Assembly (NCBI GenBank): GCA_032821775.1
Contig: JAVLRN010000001.1
Location: 372,001-436,000, forward strand
DNA from: Sanguinoderma infundibulare
Lineage: Eukaryota > Basidiomycota > Agaricomycetes > Polyporales > Polyporaceae
Direction of reading: 5' to 3'
DNA length: 64,000 nt
Shown in pieces: positions 48,471 through 59,722 of this stretch. Both the position numbers and the translations under genes were made by a program. The notes beneath the pieces are model-generated. The model was given only the letters and a program-made list of their open reading frames with translations, was not told where the DNA came from and ran no database searches. Every line of letters starts with the position of its first letter. The first letter of the stretch is position 1.

Positions 48471-50794
48471 CCTCCAACTGAGGATAGCTTCCTACCAGTA
48501 TCTCGCGGGAGCACATCGTTGTCTCTGCGCTACGCGTCGTCTCAGCATGCGTCTTCGTCTTGCGGGAACTCGTCCAAGTCAAAGTCCTCAAAGTCAATCC
48601 GACGGCCGAGGTCACGACTACAACGCTACATCCTCCGGACTGGCGTCGCAGCGTTTGGATTGGGCGTTGGGTACGAGGTCGACAAGGAGCTGCATGTGTC
48701 GGCGATTTTTTGCAATTTGAGGACGCTCTCGACGGTGAGTAGTCATTTCGTTCTTGCGGAGATGACGACGGGCTTTGGCCGGGCATCTCGATATACCGAA
48801 GGAAGACTGCTCGTCTCTGTTCACTGGAGGAAGCTTGATGGGCGCATTCTCCAAATGTACCGACCGACGCAATTTCATGCACGGTTACAGCGTTTCGGTC
48901 AGGTCGTGTGCGTGTGACACCATATGCCTCCGAGCCCACACCGTTTTCTCCACTACGCGCCAGGCAAAGCCCTGTGGACACGTAGGAACATCTATCAGTG
49001 TTTCTGGGCCATGTAACGTGTCCCCGGCATATCTATCGTACTCTTGTACCTCGGGAAATGGTGTGGACATGTCATGCGGTTGAAGGGCTTCCTAAGGATA
49101 CATCGTCAGAGCCATGCGGGCACACACTCAAATGAAAACGAGCACTCATTCGTCCTCATCCATATCCAGTGTGCAGTTACTGCACTAGACTACAAACTCA
49201 ACTTCAAACCGGACAAAGCAGACGATATCTCCGCCCTCGAAGAGCGCGTTGCTCAGCGTGTTTGCGACCTCTTGACCTCCAATGGCGGTCTATATATCAA
49301 AATCGGTACGCACTTGTCTGATCTCTGTCGTCGTGTACTCATCATTCAATCCATAATTCTAACCCCAGGCCAGGCCTTCGCGAACGCGGCCTTCGTGCCA
49401 GGTCCCATGCAAGAGAAGCTTGCGCGGCTCTTCGACGACGCGCCACAAGTCCCTTACTCGGTTATCGAGAAGGTATTCATTTCCGAGTTCGGTCGCCCAC
49501 CGGCCGGACCCGACGGCATTTTCGAGCTCTTCGAAGAGCAGGGCGCGGCTCGCGCGAAAATCGCACAGGTGCATCGCGCAAAGCTCAAGACGACAGATGG
49601 CTCGGTGCAGTGGGTTGCGGTCAAGATCCAGAAGCGTGACGTGAGCAAGTAGGTCGAGAGGGACCTCGGCGCGTTCGCGGCCGTTATGTGGATGTATGAG
49701 CACTGGCTGTTCAACATCCCAGCGACGTTCGCTGTTAGTGAGTCTTCGAGTCTTCGTAGAACGTGCGCTTTCCGCGCTGACCTCTCTACTAGACTTCGTA
49801 AACGACCATCTCCGACGCGAGCTCGACTTCGAGGCAGAAGCCCCCAACGCGATCGAAACGGCGTCTTACGTGACACGCGAACCGGGCCTCGCAGAACGCG
49901 TCTATGTCCCTAGGTATACCCCTAGTTCTCCGCGAAGGTCATGACCGCCGAGTGGATTGACGGTGTCCGCCTCTCAGACCGGCGCGGAACCGAACGAGTC
50001 ATGGGCAACGACGCGCGCGAGTCTGCACGCCCGCCCCTCCCGGCCGACCGCTTCCCCACCGTCAAAGGCGGGACCGAGTGGGTGATGCGCACCATGGTCG
50101 ACCTCTTCTCTGCCCAGGTCTTCGACTCGGACTGGGTCCACTGTGACCCGAACCCGGGTAACATCATCGTCCCCCCGCACCCGGTGAAGAAGGGCTGGGC
50201 GTAGTTCGTCCTGCTCGACCACGGGCTGTACGTGCGCGCCTCAGATGCGTTCCAGCAGCAGTACGCGCGGCTGTGGAAGGGTCTATTCATGCTCGACTTT
50301 GACGTCGTCAAGGACATGGCGGCCGGGTGGGGGATAGACCTATTTGCGAGCGTGACGCTGATGCGGCCGGCGCGGTTCCAGCAGATGGACGTGCCTTGTA
50401 TATGCAAGGTACGTCGATAGCTTAGAGCGTACTCTGTTTCATCTCATGCTGACACCCAGCCCGTCCACAGGCAACAACCAGATGTTCGCCGCCCCAGTGA
50501 ACCGCATCCGCATGCGGTACCATCAGTTACTGGGCGTCGTGCTCCCTGGTGACGTCCCACATGCTCACGCTGGTCCACCGCCTCCGCGAGGCCTTCAATA
50601 ATCTGCTCTTCGTGTCCGTCCTCTTCACCTCGGACGTCGTCTTCTGGGCGACGAGGGCGTGGCAATGGGTGTGGCGCCTGTCCGGGCGCACGGGCCTGGG
50701 CCTGAGCTTCGAGGACGAGCTGGAGGCGTCGATGCGCAGTTTTGCGAAGTCAAACTTTAGCATCGACGTACCCGTCGGTGTGTTCGAGGGCTAG
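48471..50794 (+). pseudogene. ABC1/UbiB-type kinase-like gene, copy 2, inactivated
   Basis: The same family and layout as copy 1. Exon 1 ends at 48734, intron 1 is 435 bp, exon 2 is 49170-49305, exon 3 starts at 49379. It retains parts that copy 1 lost: MQEKLARLFDDAPQVPYSVI, EKVFISEFGRPPAGPDG and the catalytic loop as HCDPNPGN (the usual second His is Asn). Its own lesions are different: TAG at 49650-49652 replacing the CAG of copy 1 (SKQAEWDLG); a 1-bp deletion near 49912 before the STKK motif; a second TAG at 50202-50204, again CAG in copy 1; loss of about 170 bp after RFQQMD; and a shift near 50515. It ends with the intact tail EDELEASMRSFAKSNFSIDV. No functional product is expected. Confidence 0.85.
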
Positions 50795-51524
50795 AGAGCT
50801 TAGAGCGTCATAGATCTGGCCGTATAGCATACATCATGGTACTAATGGTATCGTTTCGTTACTCGTCAGGATCGGGGTTACGTTCGGCTCACCTTTCCAG
50901 CGCCCCATCGTCGTTGCTTTCCTGCTTTTCTTGTCCGCGTCTGTCAAGCTGTGCGTGGTCTGACTTCGGGATTGGCTGACGTGACCCATCGTGATTTAAT
51001 GTTTGCAGTGGGTTTGCATCGGTCTTTATACCACCGCGGGGGCTGAGCTAATGCAGAATGTTTAGGTAAACCAACACAGATTGTGGATGCCGACCGCAAG
51101 TTCTCCGCCCTTCACGACGTGCTTGACTACTGGATACGACGGACCATGATTACAAGGCCTTTCACCGTGGGTGTCAACCTCGACTACTTCGCCAGCCGTG
51201 TTGATGCGAAGGCATGTTTGGGCTGACGATTACGCATTGTTAGAAGGCTGTGCGGGATCATCATCTCTTGCACGGCACAGTCATCCATGGCTGTATAGGA
51301 CGCGAAGTATATCCCGTCGCTCCGGCCTCGGGTCGGACATCACTACGAAATGCAGAGGCGGTACGATTGACTTCCTGCCCATGGATGCAGCCGGCTAACC
51401 TTGAGCTTGGACGTTGTGCATTGTAGGAGTACTTATCTAGAACTTTCACAGCCCCCGAAGGCGATGAAGAAGGTGTATAAGTACGGGGCGCAAGCACAGT
51501 GGTTCTCAACCGAATCCTTGCACA
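50795..51524. repeat. Duplicated spacer unit, copy 2 (with exon remnant and TATA box)
   Basis: Second copy of the spacer at 42458-43059. The best-preserved remnant is here: KPTQIVDADRKFSALHDVLD then YWIRRTM (from about 51065), and a frame ending GGTIDFLPMDAAG-stop at 51398. TATAAG (51476-51481) lies about 45 bp before the DUF6533 ATG. Confidence 0.6.
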
Positions 51525-53314
51525 ATGTCACTGGCCGCCTTTTTGCAAGAGAATGCCGCCTTGTAAGTGGGCCAACTCTATGTAGATTTGCAGAGGAAAT
51601 GACTGAGGAACCTTTTCACCCCAGCTTGCGTAATAACCAGTATTGTACCCTATCCGGTACCGGTGAGTACTACCCACTGTGACTCGGCATGTTGAACGAC
51701 AAATGATTTTTCCGAACATCCATCGCCCACTCTTTAACCTTTCAGTACTCTTTGTGTATCATTGGGTGACGGTCCTTGATCAAGAAGTGGGGGCGTTTTG
51801 GACTCGGAAGGGTAAAGTGACTGGGGCAGCCATCATGTATTTCCTATACAGGTACATCGGACTGGCGTACAACATCCTCAATGCAATCGTGATTATTAAC
51901 ACTGTACCTCTATCGGATGAGGTATGTTATTTCATTCAATCGCTACGTGAAGTCTCAAGCTGATAATGCGAAATCCTTAAGGGGTGCGCAACATTCACAT
52001 TGAGGCATACTTATGGATCCTGATTCCAGATTCCTTTAAGGTGCACAGTAGTGACGCAGCTGTCGGATGTCGCAGGCGCAATCGTCACTTTGATAGCTGC
52101 AGGTATGTTGGGCTACGCATATGCAGCCTATGTGGTCGCTCATGACACCATGATCTGCTAGTCTTCACTTCCCTCCGAATGTTCGCTCTGGGCCCCAAGA
52201 AATGGCTGCTGCCTGTGGTCAGCTTCGCCATTTCTCTTGTGCCACTTGCAATGTCCTTGGCAAGTTTTGTTACCATCGGGAGGGCTGTACCTGGAGGCTT
52301 TGGATGCGTCGTGATCAACGATGCGACAGGTACCCTGTCGAACTCGGAAGGGTTAGTTTTCCAGTTTTAGCATCACCCTTGCACGGATATTAACCAACTA
52401 CGCCAGCTGTACGTTGCTAAAATATAGAATATGCCAACGTCATTGACACTTTCTCTGCTTCAGTCATTGTCGCATACGAGACCTTGAACATGCTAGCAAC
52501 TCTTGCGCCCGACGGTTTGCTCATATACGTAACCTGGGTCACTATATCTCCCATCCGCAGAGCAAGACCTCAGGGTTTGGTCAAGGAGTCCCTCCTAGCA
52601 GTGGTCCTCCGTAACGGTGAGTCGTGCTGTTTTAAACTGCAATCATCATCTCACGGTCAATTTCTAGAGATCCTCTACTTCATGTGCGTTATCTCCAGTC
52701 ATCCCACCCATACGCACATTCCTAACGTCCTATGTCAAGTGTTATCATAGGAATCCGATCGGTCAATGTTTCTTTTCAGATTCTATACGTACGCGCAACC
52801 TCTCCCGCTAGCAGACGAGAATGTAGCAGTGCTAACAAGTTAACTTCGAAGTATTTGTCCCCGATCAACTATACCTACGTTGCCCCCGTGATTTTGGTGT
52901 ACGGATCGTCTCTCCTCTTCAGCGCGGGCAGTCACCTGACACCACTCGGATAGCATCCCCAACATCCTCGTTTGCCAATTCCTTCTCGAACTGCAAGCGA
53001 CCGATATCAGGATGCGGGCAGGAGGATCTCAGTTCTCGAGCACGAACTCGCGCATCAGCTCAGTGGTATTCGACCGGGTCATCGGGGCGATCGGCCACGC
53101 CTCTGTCACTTCAGACAGGAATGACGACGATGACGGGCCGGTTAGTAGAGAGTCTTTTGGTGGGGACAGGGACACATCTGGAGAGGTTCCACATGATCAC
53201 ACGACGGGCGGGGGTCAGGTTGGGCTGGAAGAGGGCGCCGTTTTCACGCAGCCACCCATCGGGCGAGTTGGAAACGAACTTCTCGATGGCGTGCGGTCGT
53301 CGACAGAGGTTTGA
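51525..53314 (+). pseudogene. DUF6533 multi-pass membrane protein, copy 2 (doubtful integrity)
   Basis: Starts MSLAAFLQENAA; exon 2 gives FLRNNQYCTLSGT; exon 3 gives VLFVYHWVTVLDQEVGAFW then TRKGKVTGAAIMYFLYRYIG. Later exons: SLRMFALGPKKWLLPVVSFA, continuing without the insertion seen in copies 1 and 3 (LASFVTIGRAVPGGFGC), and PDGLLIYVTWVTISPIRRAR. The tail exon begins after an AG at 52951 (FLLELQATDIRMRAGGSQFS) and ends RSSTEV-stop. The exon 4 donor is lost: GTGCGCAACATTC replaces GTGCGCAATAT-GT of copy 3. Exon 7 has TAG in the first possible frame unless splicing uses the later acceptor near 52463. Not clearly functional. Confidence 0.65.
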
Positions 53315-54204
53315 GCCAGGTGTGGCTCCACGGAGAGCTTGCAGGGCAAGTTTGGGCCGTTTCCACGAGAAGGCAATGGAGGAGGTTTGGGTAGCGCGGA
53401 TGGTCTTGTGCCTACTTCTTGACGGGCTCAAGTCCGACTGAAGAATGTTGCGCTGGAACCCCGTGGACTGTCGACCGCGGGTCCGATAGGAAGATCTAGA
53501 GAAGGTTAACATTTGCTAACCATAGCTGGTATATAGCGCAGGATGAGCCAGAGTGAGTGTTCGGTGGAAGAGCCGGATGATGGTCGCGCGGAGAGGTACC
53601 GGGAGATTGGTCGGGCCTCAACAGGCCTCAACGTCAACTTTGCGAAGGGGGACTTGGATAGAGTAGATCTTGAGGCAGCTTTTGGGTAAAAGAAGACAAT
53701 GCACAGGGACGTACTCATACCAAGATGCTCAATGTTCTATGCCCTCAGGCTCGTCGTCGGGGTTGGAAGACGCAGAATGCATTAAGAACAGGTTGTAGTG
53801 TACACTGTCGGCGCGGGCGTGCGTGATGCGTCACTGCAGAATGAGGTCCAACGTCGGGAACAGACTGCAGGAAAATACGTTGGAGTCGAGACGAGCGCAC
53901 CGTCGGATGGGAGAGCCAGAAAGGTCGAGGCGATGGTCCATGGATGGAAGCATTCCCGGGCAGGGGCCGGACCGTGGGAAGGCGTGCGAATGCGAAGAGG
54001 AGTATGGCCACTCAACGTCGAGGTCAACCTTGCACTCAACTCCTTCCAAGACCCTGCACTCAGTCGCGCTTCATTCAAATCTTTGTTCGTTCTTCGCTTC
54101 GTCCGCACTTGGGTCGTCTCTGTCTCTCTGCACTCGCTTTGTCGACATGCTACTTCTTCTCTGCCCATATCTTTCTCGGTTTTGACATCCATCCTTCCTC
54201 CAGC
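53315..54204. other. Spacer with Spa2-like promoter region, copy 1
   Basis: After the DUF6533 stop, a small frame at 53543-53689 (48 codons, RYREIGRASTGLNVNFAKGD) is unrecognised. From about 54040 a C/T-rich leader begins (TTCGTTCTTCGCTTCGTCCG) that is repeated at about 57433-57559, immediately before the second Spa2-like exon. Confidence 0.45.
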
Positions 54205-54392
54205 ATGAGACGCGCCGGCTCAACCAGGGCTACCTCCCCCACCAACACCACTTACTCGGGCATATCTGGGGCGTATCCCACTACCGCACTGGATCGTCAA
54301 AAGCCCCCAAGGATTACGAATGACGATCCCGCGCTGTCGCTGACGCCCATTTCGAGGAGCTCAGCCAGATCTGGCTGCTTATCTGGCGAAAG
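54205..54392 (+). pseudogene. Spa2-like first exon, copy 1, frameshifted
   Basis: Starts MRRAGSTRATSPTNTTYSGI and ends at a GTATGT donor (54393). Compared with copy 2 the frame is disrupted. HYRTGSSKAPKDYE and RAVADAHFEELSQ can be read only in another frame, and that frame contains a stop. The remainder of the gene is absent; 54.6 kb onwards is the DUF6533 spacer unit. See the copy at 57560 for the family assignment. Confidence 0.6.
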
Positions 54393-55002
54393 GTATGTTG
54401 CCCGCATTTTTTGTCTTCCTTCCGGGTTAGAGGGAGAGGGGGATTGGAGAGGATTATGTTTTCCGGGATACTGGCTGCTGCCCTTTGGCTTGATATTTGG
54501 TCCCGGATGGGTAAAGCGGCTGGAAGGATCCCATCCGGAGCGCGCAGAGGTTTACCCGTGTCGACTTTAACCTTCCCTCTCTCCGCTGATACGTGTCGCG
54601 TTCAGATCGACTGGTTCGAGTCTACGCCCCGTTAGAAGTCTGTCCTAGGTCATCATCGCCCGCACGCCAGAGTCATGCATGGCTGTGGAGGATGCAAAAA
54701 AGGTTTCTCATCGTTCCGGTCTCGGATCGGACATATGAACACAGGTGTCAATTTGGCACATCTTCCATGCTCGAGACGATGAATGGCCTAAGCGGATTCT
54801 GGATGTGAGACGCCGCCGGCGGTGCGATTGACTTCCTGCCCATGGACGCGGCCGGTTGAGCATGGACTTAGAATGGTGTTGTGTACCCTAAGAGTATCGA
54901 GTGCTAAACTTTCACAGCCTCTCGAAGGTGATGAACAAAGCGTATAAGTACGCGGCGCAAGCACAGCGGTTCTCAACCAAATCCTGATTGAATCCTCCCA
55001 CA
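54393..55002. repeat. Partial spacer unit before DUF6533 copy 3
   Basis: From about 54630 this resembles the 3' half of the spacer units at 42.8 and 51.2 kb, including the short frame ending AIDFLPMDAAG-stop (54858) and GTATAAG at 54942-54948. The ABC1 end and the KPT remnant are missing here. Confidence 0.5.
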
Positions 55003-56870
55003 ATGTCGGAATGGGCGGCGGCTTTTTTGCAACAGAATGGCGCCAAGTAAGTGGGCAATTACATGCAAGTCTGCGGAAGGACTGATTGAGAATCCTTTTC
55101 TCCCCATGGCCAGTGTGCGTAATCACCAGTATTTTACCCTATCCGCTCTCGGTGAGTACTACCCACGAAGACTCGACATGTTGGTGGACTTCCGAACTTC
55201 CATTTCCAACTTATTAACTTGTCAGTACTCTTTGCGTATCATTGGGCGACGGTCCTTGATCAAGAAGTGGAGACATTTTGGACTCGGAAGGGTAAAGTGA
55301 CCGGGGCGACAATCATGTATTTTCTGTACAGGTACATCGGACTGGCGAACTTCGTCCTCGTTACTATCGATACTATTAATATTGTACCTCAATCGGATCA
55401 GGTATGTTATCCTGTTTAACTGCTACGCGAAATTTGAACCTGATAATGTGAATTCTTGAAGGGGTGCGCAATATGTGTATGAGTCCTAGGCATACTTACG
55501 GGTCCTGATTCTGGGTTCCCTTGAAGGTGTACAGTAATGATGTTCTCGTGGGCGGCCGCATACGCTATCATCGGTTTGATAGCTGCAGGTGCGTTGGACT
55601 GCACATATACAGCCTTGACGGTCATTTATGATGCCATGATCTGCTAGCCTTCACTTCCCTCCGAATGTTCGCTCTGTCCAAGAAATGGCTGCTGGCTCTG
55701 GTCAGCTTCGCCATTTCTCTTGCACCACTTGTGATGGACTTGGCAAGTCACTCCCCTTCATTCGGATCAGGCTGATTCTGACTTTGAAGAAGGTTCGAAA
55801 CTTCCATACCACCGGACTGGCTGCTCCCGGAGGCTTTGGATGTGCCGGGAACGAGGATGCGACAGCTGTCTTATTATTCTCGGAACGGTAAGTTGTCTGA
55901 GTTGGCGTTGTCCTTGTAGAGAGTTAATCATTCATGTTAGCTGTACGTTACTCAAATCTTGAATACGTTAACATCGTTGACACCCAGGGATTATGTGCTG
56001 CAGCCATTCTCACACTGGAGATCTTGGCCTTGCTGGCAACTCTTGTGCCTGACGGTTTGCTCATTTTCCTGACCTGGGTCGCTATATCCCCCGTCCGCGG
56101 AGCAAGACGTCAGGATCTGTCCAAGGAGTCCCTTCTAGCAGTGTTCCTCCGTAACGGTGAGGCGTGAAATTTTAGACTGCAACCATTACCTTGGCAGGCT
56201 CACGGTTGATATCCAGAGATCCTGTACTTCGTGTGCGTCATCTCCAGTTATCCCGCCTATCAGCACATCCTAACGTTCGACGTCAAGCGTTATCATTGGC
56301 GTTCGATCTGTCGATTTTTGTTTGCAGATGCTAATCGTACGTGTAAACTCTTTCGCTAGTAGACGAGTGCTAACAAATTAACTTTGAAGTTTCTCACGCC
56401 CTTGAACTATACCTACGTTACCCCCGTCATGTCCGTGTACGGGTCATCTCTTCTCTTCAGTGCGGGCGATCATCTGACACGAGTCGAATAGCATCCCGAA
56501 CATCCTCATTTCTCAATTTCTGCTCGAACTGCAAGCGACGGATCGCAGGATAGGCGTAGGAGGATCTCAATTCTCGGGCACGAACTCGCACACCAGCTCA
56601 GTTGTATTCGAGCGGGTCATCGGGGCGATCGGCCACGCTTCTGTCATTTCGGAATGGCACGATGACGAGCACGAGGAGCACGACGAGGAAGGGTCGACTA
56701 GCGGAGGGTCCTTTGACGGGTTCGGGGAGTCTGCGCGAGAGACTCCACAGGGTCAAGCGACGGGCCACAGTCAGCTTGGGCTGGAAGGCGGCGGCTTTTC
56801 CACCCAACTAGCCGTCGACCGAGTTGGGAACGAAGCTCTCGATGGCGTGCGGTTTGCGACGGAGGTTTGA
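55003..56870 (+). pseudogene. DUF6533 multi-pass membrane protein, copy 3 (doubtful integrity)
   Basis: Starts MSEWAAAFLQQNGA; then VRNHQYFTLSAL, VLFAYHWATVLDQEVETFW and KGKVTGATIMYFLYRYIGLA. The exon 4 donor is intact here (GTGCGCAATAT followed by GTGTAT), making this copy the reference for that splice site. Later helices: SLRMFALSKKWLLALVSFAI, PDGLLIFLTWVAISPVRGAR. The tail reads ATDRRIGVGGSQFSGTN, FERVIGAIGHASV, an acidic His-Asp-Glu tract and VRFATEV-stop (TGA 56868-56870). The insertion after DLAS is present, but its 3' AG is changed (CCCG instead of CCAG), which leaves an in-frame TGA. Probably decaying, although alternative splicing could rescue it. Confidence 0.65.
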
Positions 56871-57559
56871 GCGAGGTGTGGCTCCGACACGGAGCACTTG
56901 CGGGGCTTCGACCTCGGATCGATTGCACGAGAAGGCAATGGAGGAGCTCCGCGTTGCGTGCTTGTCTGCTACATAGCTACAGATGCCCGAGAGCCTGTCC
57001 TCGTCTCCGTTAATCACAGACTGAGCGCGCAACTCGGGAGAAGAGTGGGTGACGACGGCGAGGAGACTACATAGACCTGGGGACACAGTGCTGGCCGGGC
57101 TGTAGCTTTGCGAGCGGGGAGATATTGCAGAGAGGAGATCGGGGATAACTTCTGGGCAATGGGAGCAATATGGGAGGCCCTGGCAATGTTGAACAAGGAC
57201 GTACCGGCAACCGTGCAGCGCTGCTCTTGGCAGTATGGCGCTCGTCCAAATGGCATTGAGAAAAGCAGGAATGACAGCATTATATACCGACAGATTGTGG
57301 TGCACAGACTACGGGGGAATCTGCATACGTCACAAGAGCGGCAAGCGCCGGAGAAAGCGACACTGCTGGTCACGGTGGCTGCTGGTGGACACTTCCCGAA
57401 CTCCTTCCCTGCCATGTTCATCCCAACGTCGTCTTTCATTCGTTCTTCGCTTCGTCCGCAGTACTTGGGTCGTCTCGAGCGTCTCTCTGCGCTCGCTTTG
57501 TCGACATTCTACTCATTCTTTGCCCATATCTCTCTCAGTCTTGACATCGATTCCCCAGC
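56871..57559. other. Spacer with Spa2-like promoter region, copy 2
   Basis: No gene is supported. The last 130 bp are the same C/T-rich leader found before 54205. Confidence 0.45.
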
Positions 57560-57731
57560 ATGAGACGCGCCGGCTCGACCATGGTCACCTCCACCACCTC
57601 CTCGGGCATATCCCACTACCGCACCGAGTCCTACAAGCCCTCAAAGGATTACACGGATGCTGATCCCCGTGCCGTTGCCCGGGCCCATTTTGAAGAGCTC
57701 AGCCAATATCTGGCTGCCTATCTGGCGAAAG
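57560..57731 (+). pseudogene. Spa2-like first exon, copy 2, isolated
   Basis: Open from MRRAGSTMVTSTTSSGI through SHYRTESYKPSKDYTD to ADPRAVARAHFEELSQYLAA and YLAK, ending phase 1 at a GTATGT donor. This resembles, from memory, the extreme N-terminus of basidiomycete Spa2/GIT-type polarity proteins, where HFEELxxYLxxYLxKEPPNSR leads into the Spa2 homology domain. The following exon (with RxKLxRLTxxQFxELSxDVYDEL) is not found in the next 700 bp, so this is a promoter plus first-exon copy, not a gene. A small secreted or truncated product from reading into the intron is possible but unsupported. Confidence 0.55.
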
Positions 57732-58480
57732 GTATGTCACCCTCCTTTTTTGTCTTCCGTCCGGGTTAGAGGGAGAGGGGATACTGGGCGCATTTATTCA
57801 TCGCCCAGTGGACGTTACCTGCATTCGTCTCGCAGATGTCGGGTACAAGAGGGTGTACCACTCCTGCGAGAGAAAGGTTGGCGTCGTTGCTTCTACGTTG
57901 TCGTGCTGAATTCCTCTGGACCTGAACGCTGTACTCACTTGGAGCTCGTTCGATGGAGATGATGGGGTACCTGAGGCTAGCCAACGAGCTCGTCTTCGAC
58001 AGTCCTCGATCGAGGCTGACGCTACTCCCCCGCGCATGGTAGCACGACATGGGTGTCAAACACCACTGGGTTGTTGTTGTCTCCAACGTGCTCGCGAGCC
58101 GTGTCTTTCGCAGAGGGTGCGATCGGTGGGCGGGAGGGCATCCTTCCCATACACGGACTGGTTGGCCAGTCCACTGTTTGCTGTCAGTTGCCTCTCCGTG
58201 TGTCCCAACGTCCAGCGTCCGGAGCAATTGAGCTTGAAAAGGCTTGAGAGCAATGCAGGCCGTGCATATCATGTCCTCCGTCCTTGCAGTGCAAACCCCG
58301 GGACTGAGAACTATGTATCTCAGTAACAACGCGGATCTGCAATGACGCCGTGACCGCCGTGCCCTCACGGTCTTATGAACAGACCGTTTGCCACCGAGGC
58401 TCGCCGGGTACCAACCGGTGCCCGCTTTGGTCGGGTCTAATTGATCCCTACCGGCACCATGCGTTGTTGGTCATTCACAG
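57732..58480. other. Spacer, no gene recognised
   Basis: A 200-codon minus-strand frame (57766-58368) is Arg/Ser-rich with no domain and no splice signals. Sequence similar to the ABC1 last intron begins near 58470. Confidence 0.4.
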
Positions 58481-58791
58481 GCAACAACCAGATGTTCGCT
58501 GCGACAGTGACCCGCATCCGTATCATCAGCTACTGGGCGTCACGCTCCCTGGTGACGTCCTGCAAGCTCACGCTGGGCCATCGCTTCCGCGAGTCCTTCA
58601 ACCATCTGCTCTTCGTGTCCACCCTCTTCACCTCGGACGTCGTCTTCTAGGCGGCGAGGGTACGGCAGTGGGTCTGGTGCCTGTTCGGACGCGCGGGCCT
58701 GCGCTTTGAGAATGAGCTCGAGGCGTGGATGCGCGACTTCGCGAAGTCGAACTTTGGCACCGACGTACCCGTCGCCATGTTCGAGAGCTAG
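58481..58791 (+). pseudogene. ABC1/UbiB-type kinase-like gene, copy 3, last exon only
   Basis: Starts at the acceptor CACAG with GNNQMFAATVTRIRIISYWA, SRSLVTSCKLTLGHRFRESF and NHLLFVSTLFTSDVVF, then TAG (58648-58650) where copies 1 and 2 have TGG. The same frame continues to ENELEAWMRDFAKSNFGTDV and ends TAG at 58789-58791. All upstream exons are absent, so only the C-terminal exon was duplicated, along with the spacer and the DUF6533 gene downstream. Confidence 0.85.
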
Positions 58792-59722
58792 GGATTAGAG
58801 TGACGTAGATCTATTAGCATACGAGAATACATCACGGCACTAATGGTATTGTTTCGTTATTCATGATGATCGGGATTCCGCCCACGTTTCCGGCACCGGA
58901 TCATCATTGCTTTCCGGCTTTTCGTGTTCACGTCTTTCGAAGTTGTTAAGCTGTGGGTGATCTGACTGCGGCCAGTGCATTGGCTGACATGACTCATCGC
59001 GATATGATGCTTTGGAGTGGGGCCACATCGGTTTCTCAAGTTTAGTACCATTGTCAAGTTACCGTTGGGCTGAGCTAACACAATTTCGGCAAACCAACAG
59101 AGATCGCGAATGGCGACCGGAAGTTCTCCGTCATTGACGACATACTTGACTGCTGGATGCGACGAACCGCATTACAAGTCCTTTCACCGTGCGTGTCAAC
59201 CATGACTGTTTCGCGGCTCGTGTTCAAGCAAATTCAGAGGGACGTTTCAGTTGTTTTTAAATCAATATGCCCTCTCGCAAAAAACAAGTCCAGACTGGAC
59301 GGCAGCCCGATCCGGTGGTCGGACGCCCCGATGGACACTCCAGCGCAGTCGGCGTGGCGCCCTGGGGCCAGGGTACCGGAGCGTCTGGGGCTCCCATCGA
59401 GCCGTCGACGTTGGCTGTGTAGCTGACATGAACGAGTTTTCTACCGGAGGGCCAATCGTTCTGAAAACAGCTGCTGGCCTGAAGCAGTTTCTAAGTTACA
59501 CGTTGTTAGAAGTCTCCGCTAGGTCATCGTCTCCCGCACTCCAGGGTCATCCATGGCTATTGTAGACGCGAAATATTTCCTGTTGCACAGCCGTCCGGCC
59601 TCGGGTGGGACAGAAGAATCTGACAGCTGTCAACTTGGCATATCTGCCATGTGGAGAAGGTGATGAACAAAGTGTATAAGTACGAGGACCAGGCACAGCG
59701 GTCCTCGATCGAATCCTCCCGC
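58792..59722. repeat. Duplicated spacer unit, copy 3 (with exon remnant and TATA box)
   Basis: Contains the KPTEIANGDRKFSVIDDILD then CWMRRTALQVL remnant (from about 59092). An extra segment not seen in the other copies follows (59251-59500; MNEFSTGGPIVLKTAAGLKQ in one frame). Then come the shared 3' half and GTATAAG at 59671-59677. Confidence 0.6.

Noticed and set aside
54600..54640. GGTTCGAGTC, resembling a tRNA T-loop
   Set aside because: No partner acceptor stem or anticodon arm within 90 bp.
57766..58368. 200-codon minus-strand frame next to Spa2-like exon copy 2
   Set aside because: Ser/Arg-rich, no domain, not conserved at the matching place after copy 1.
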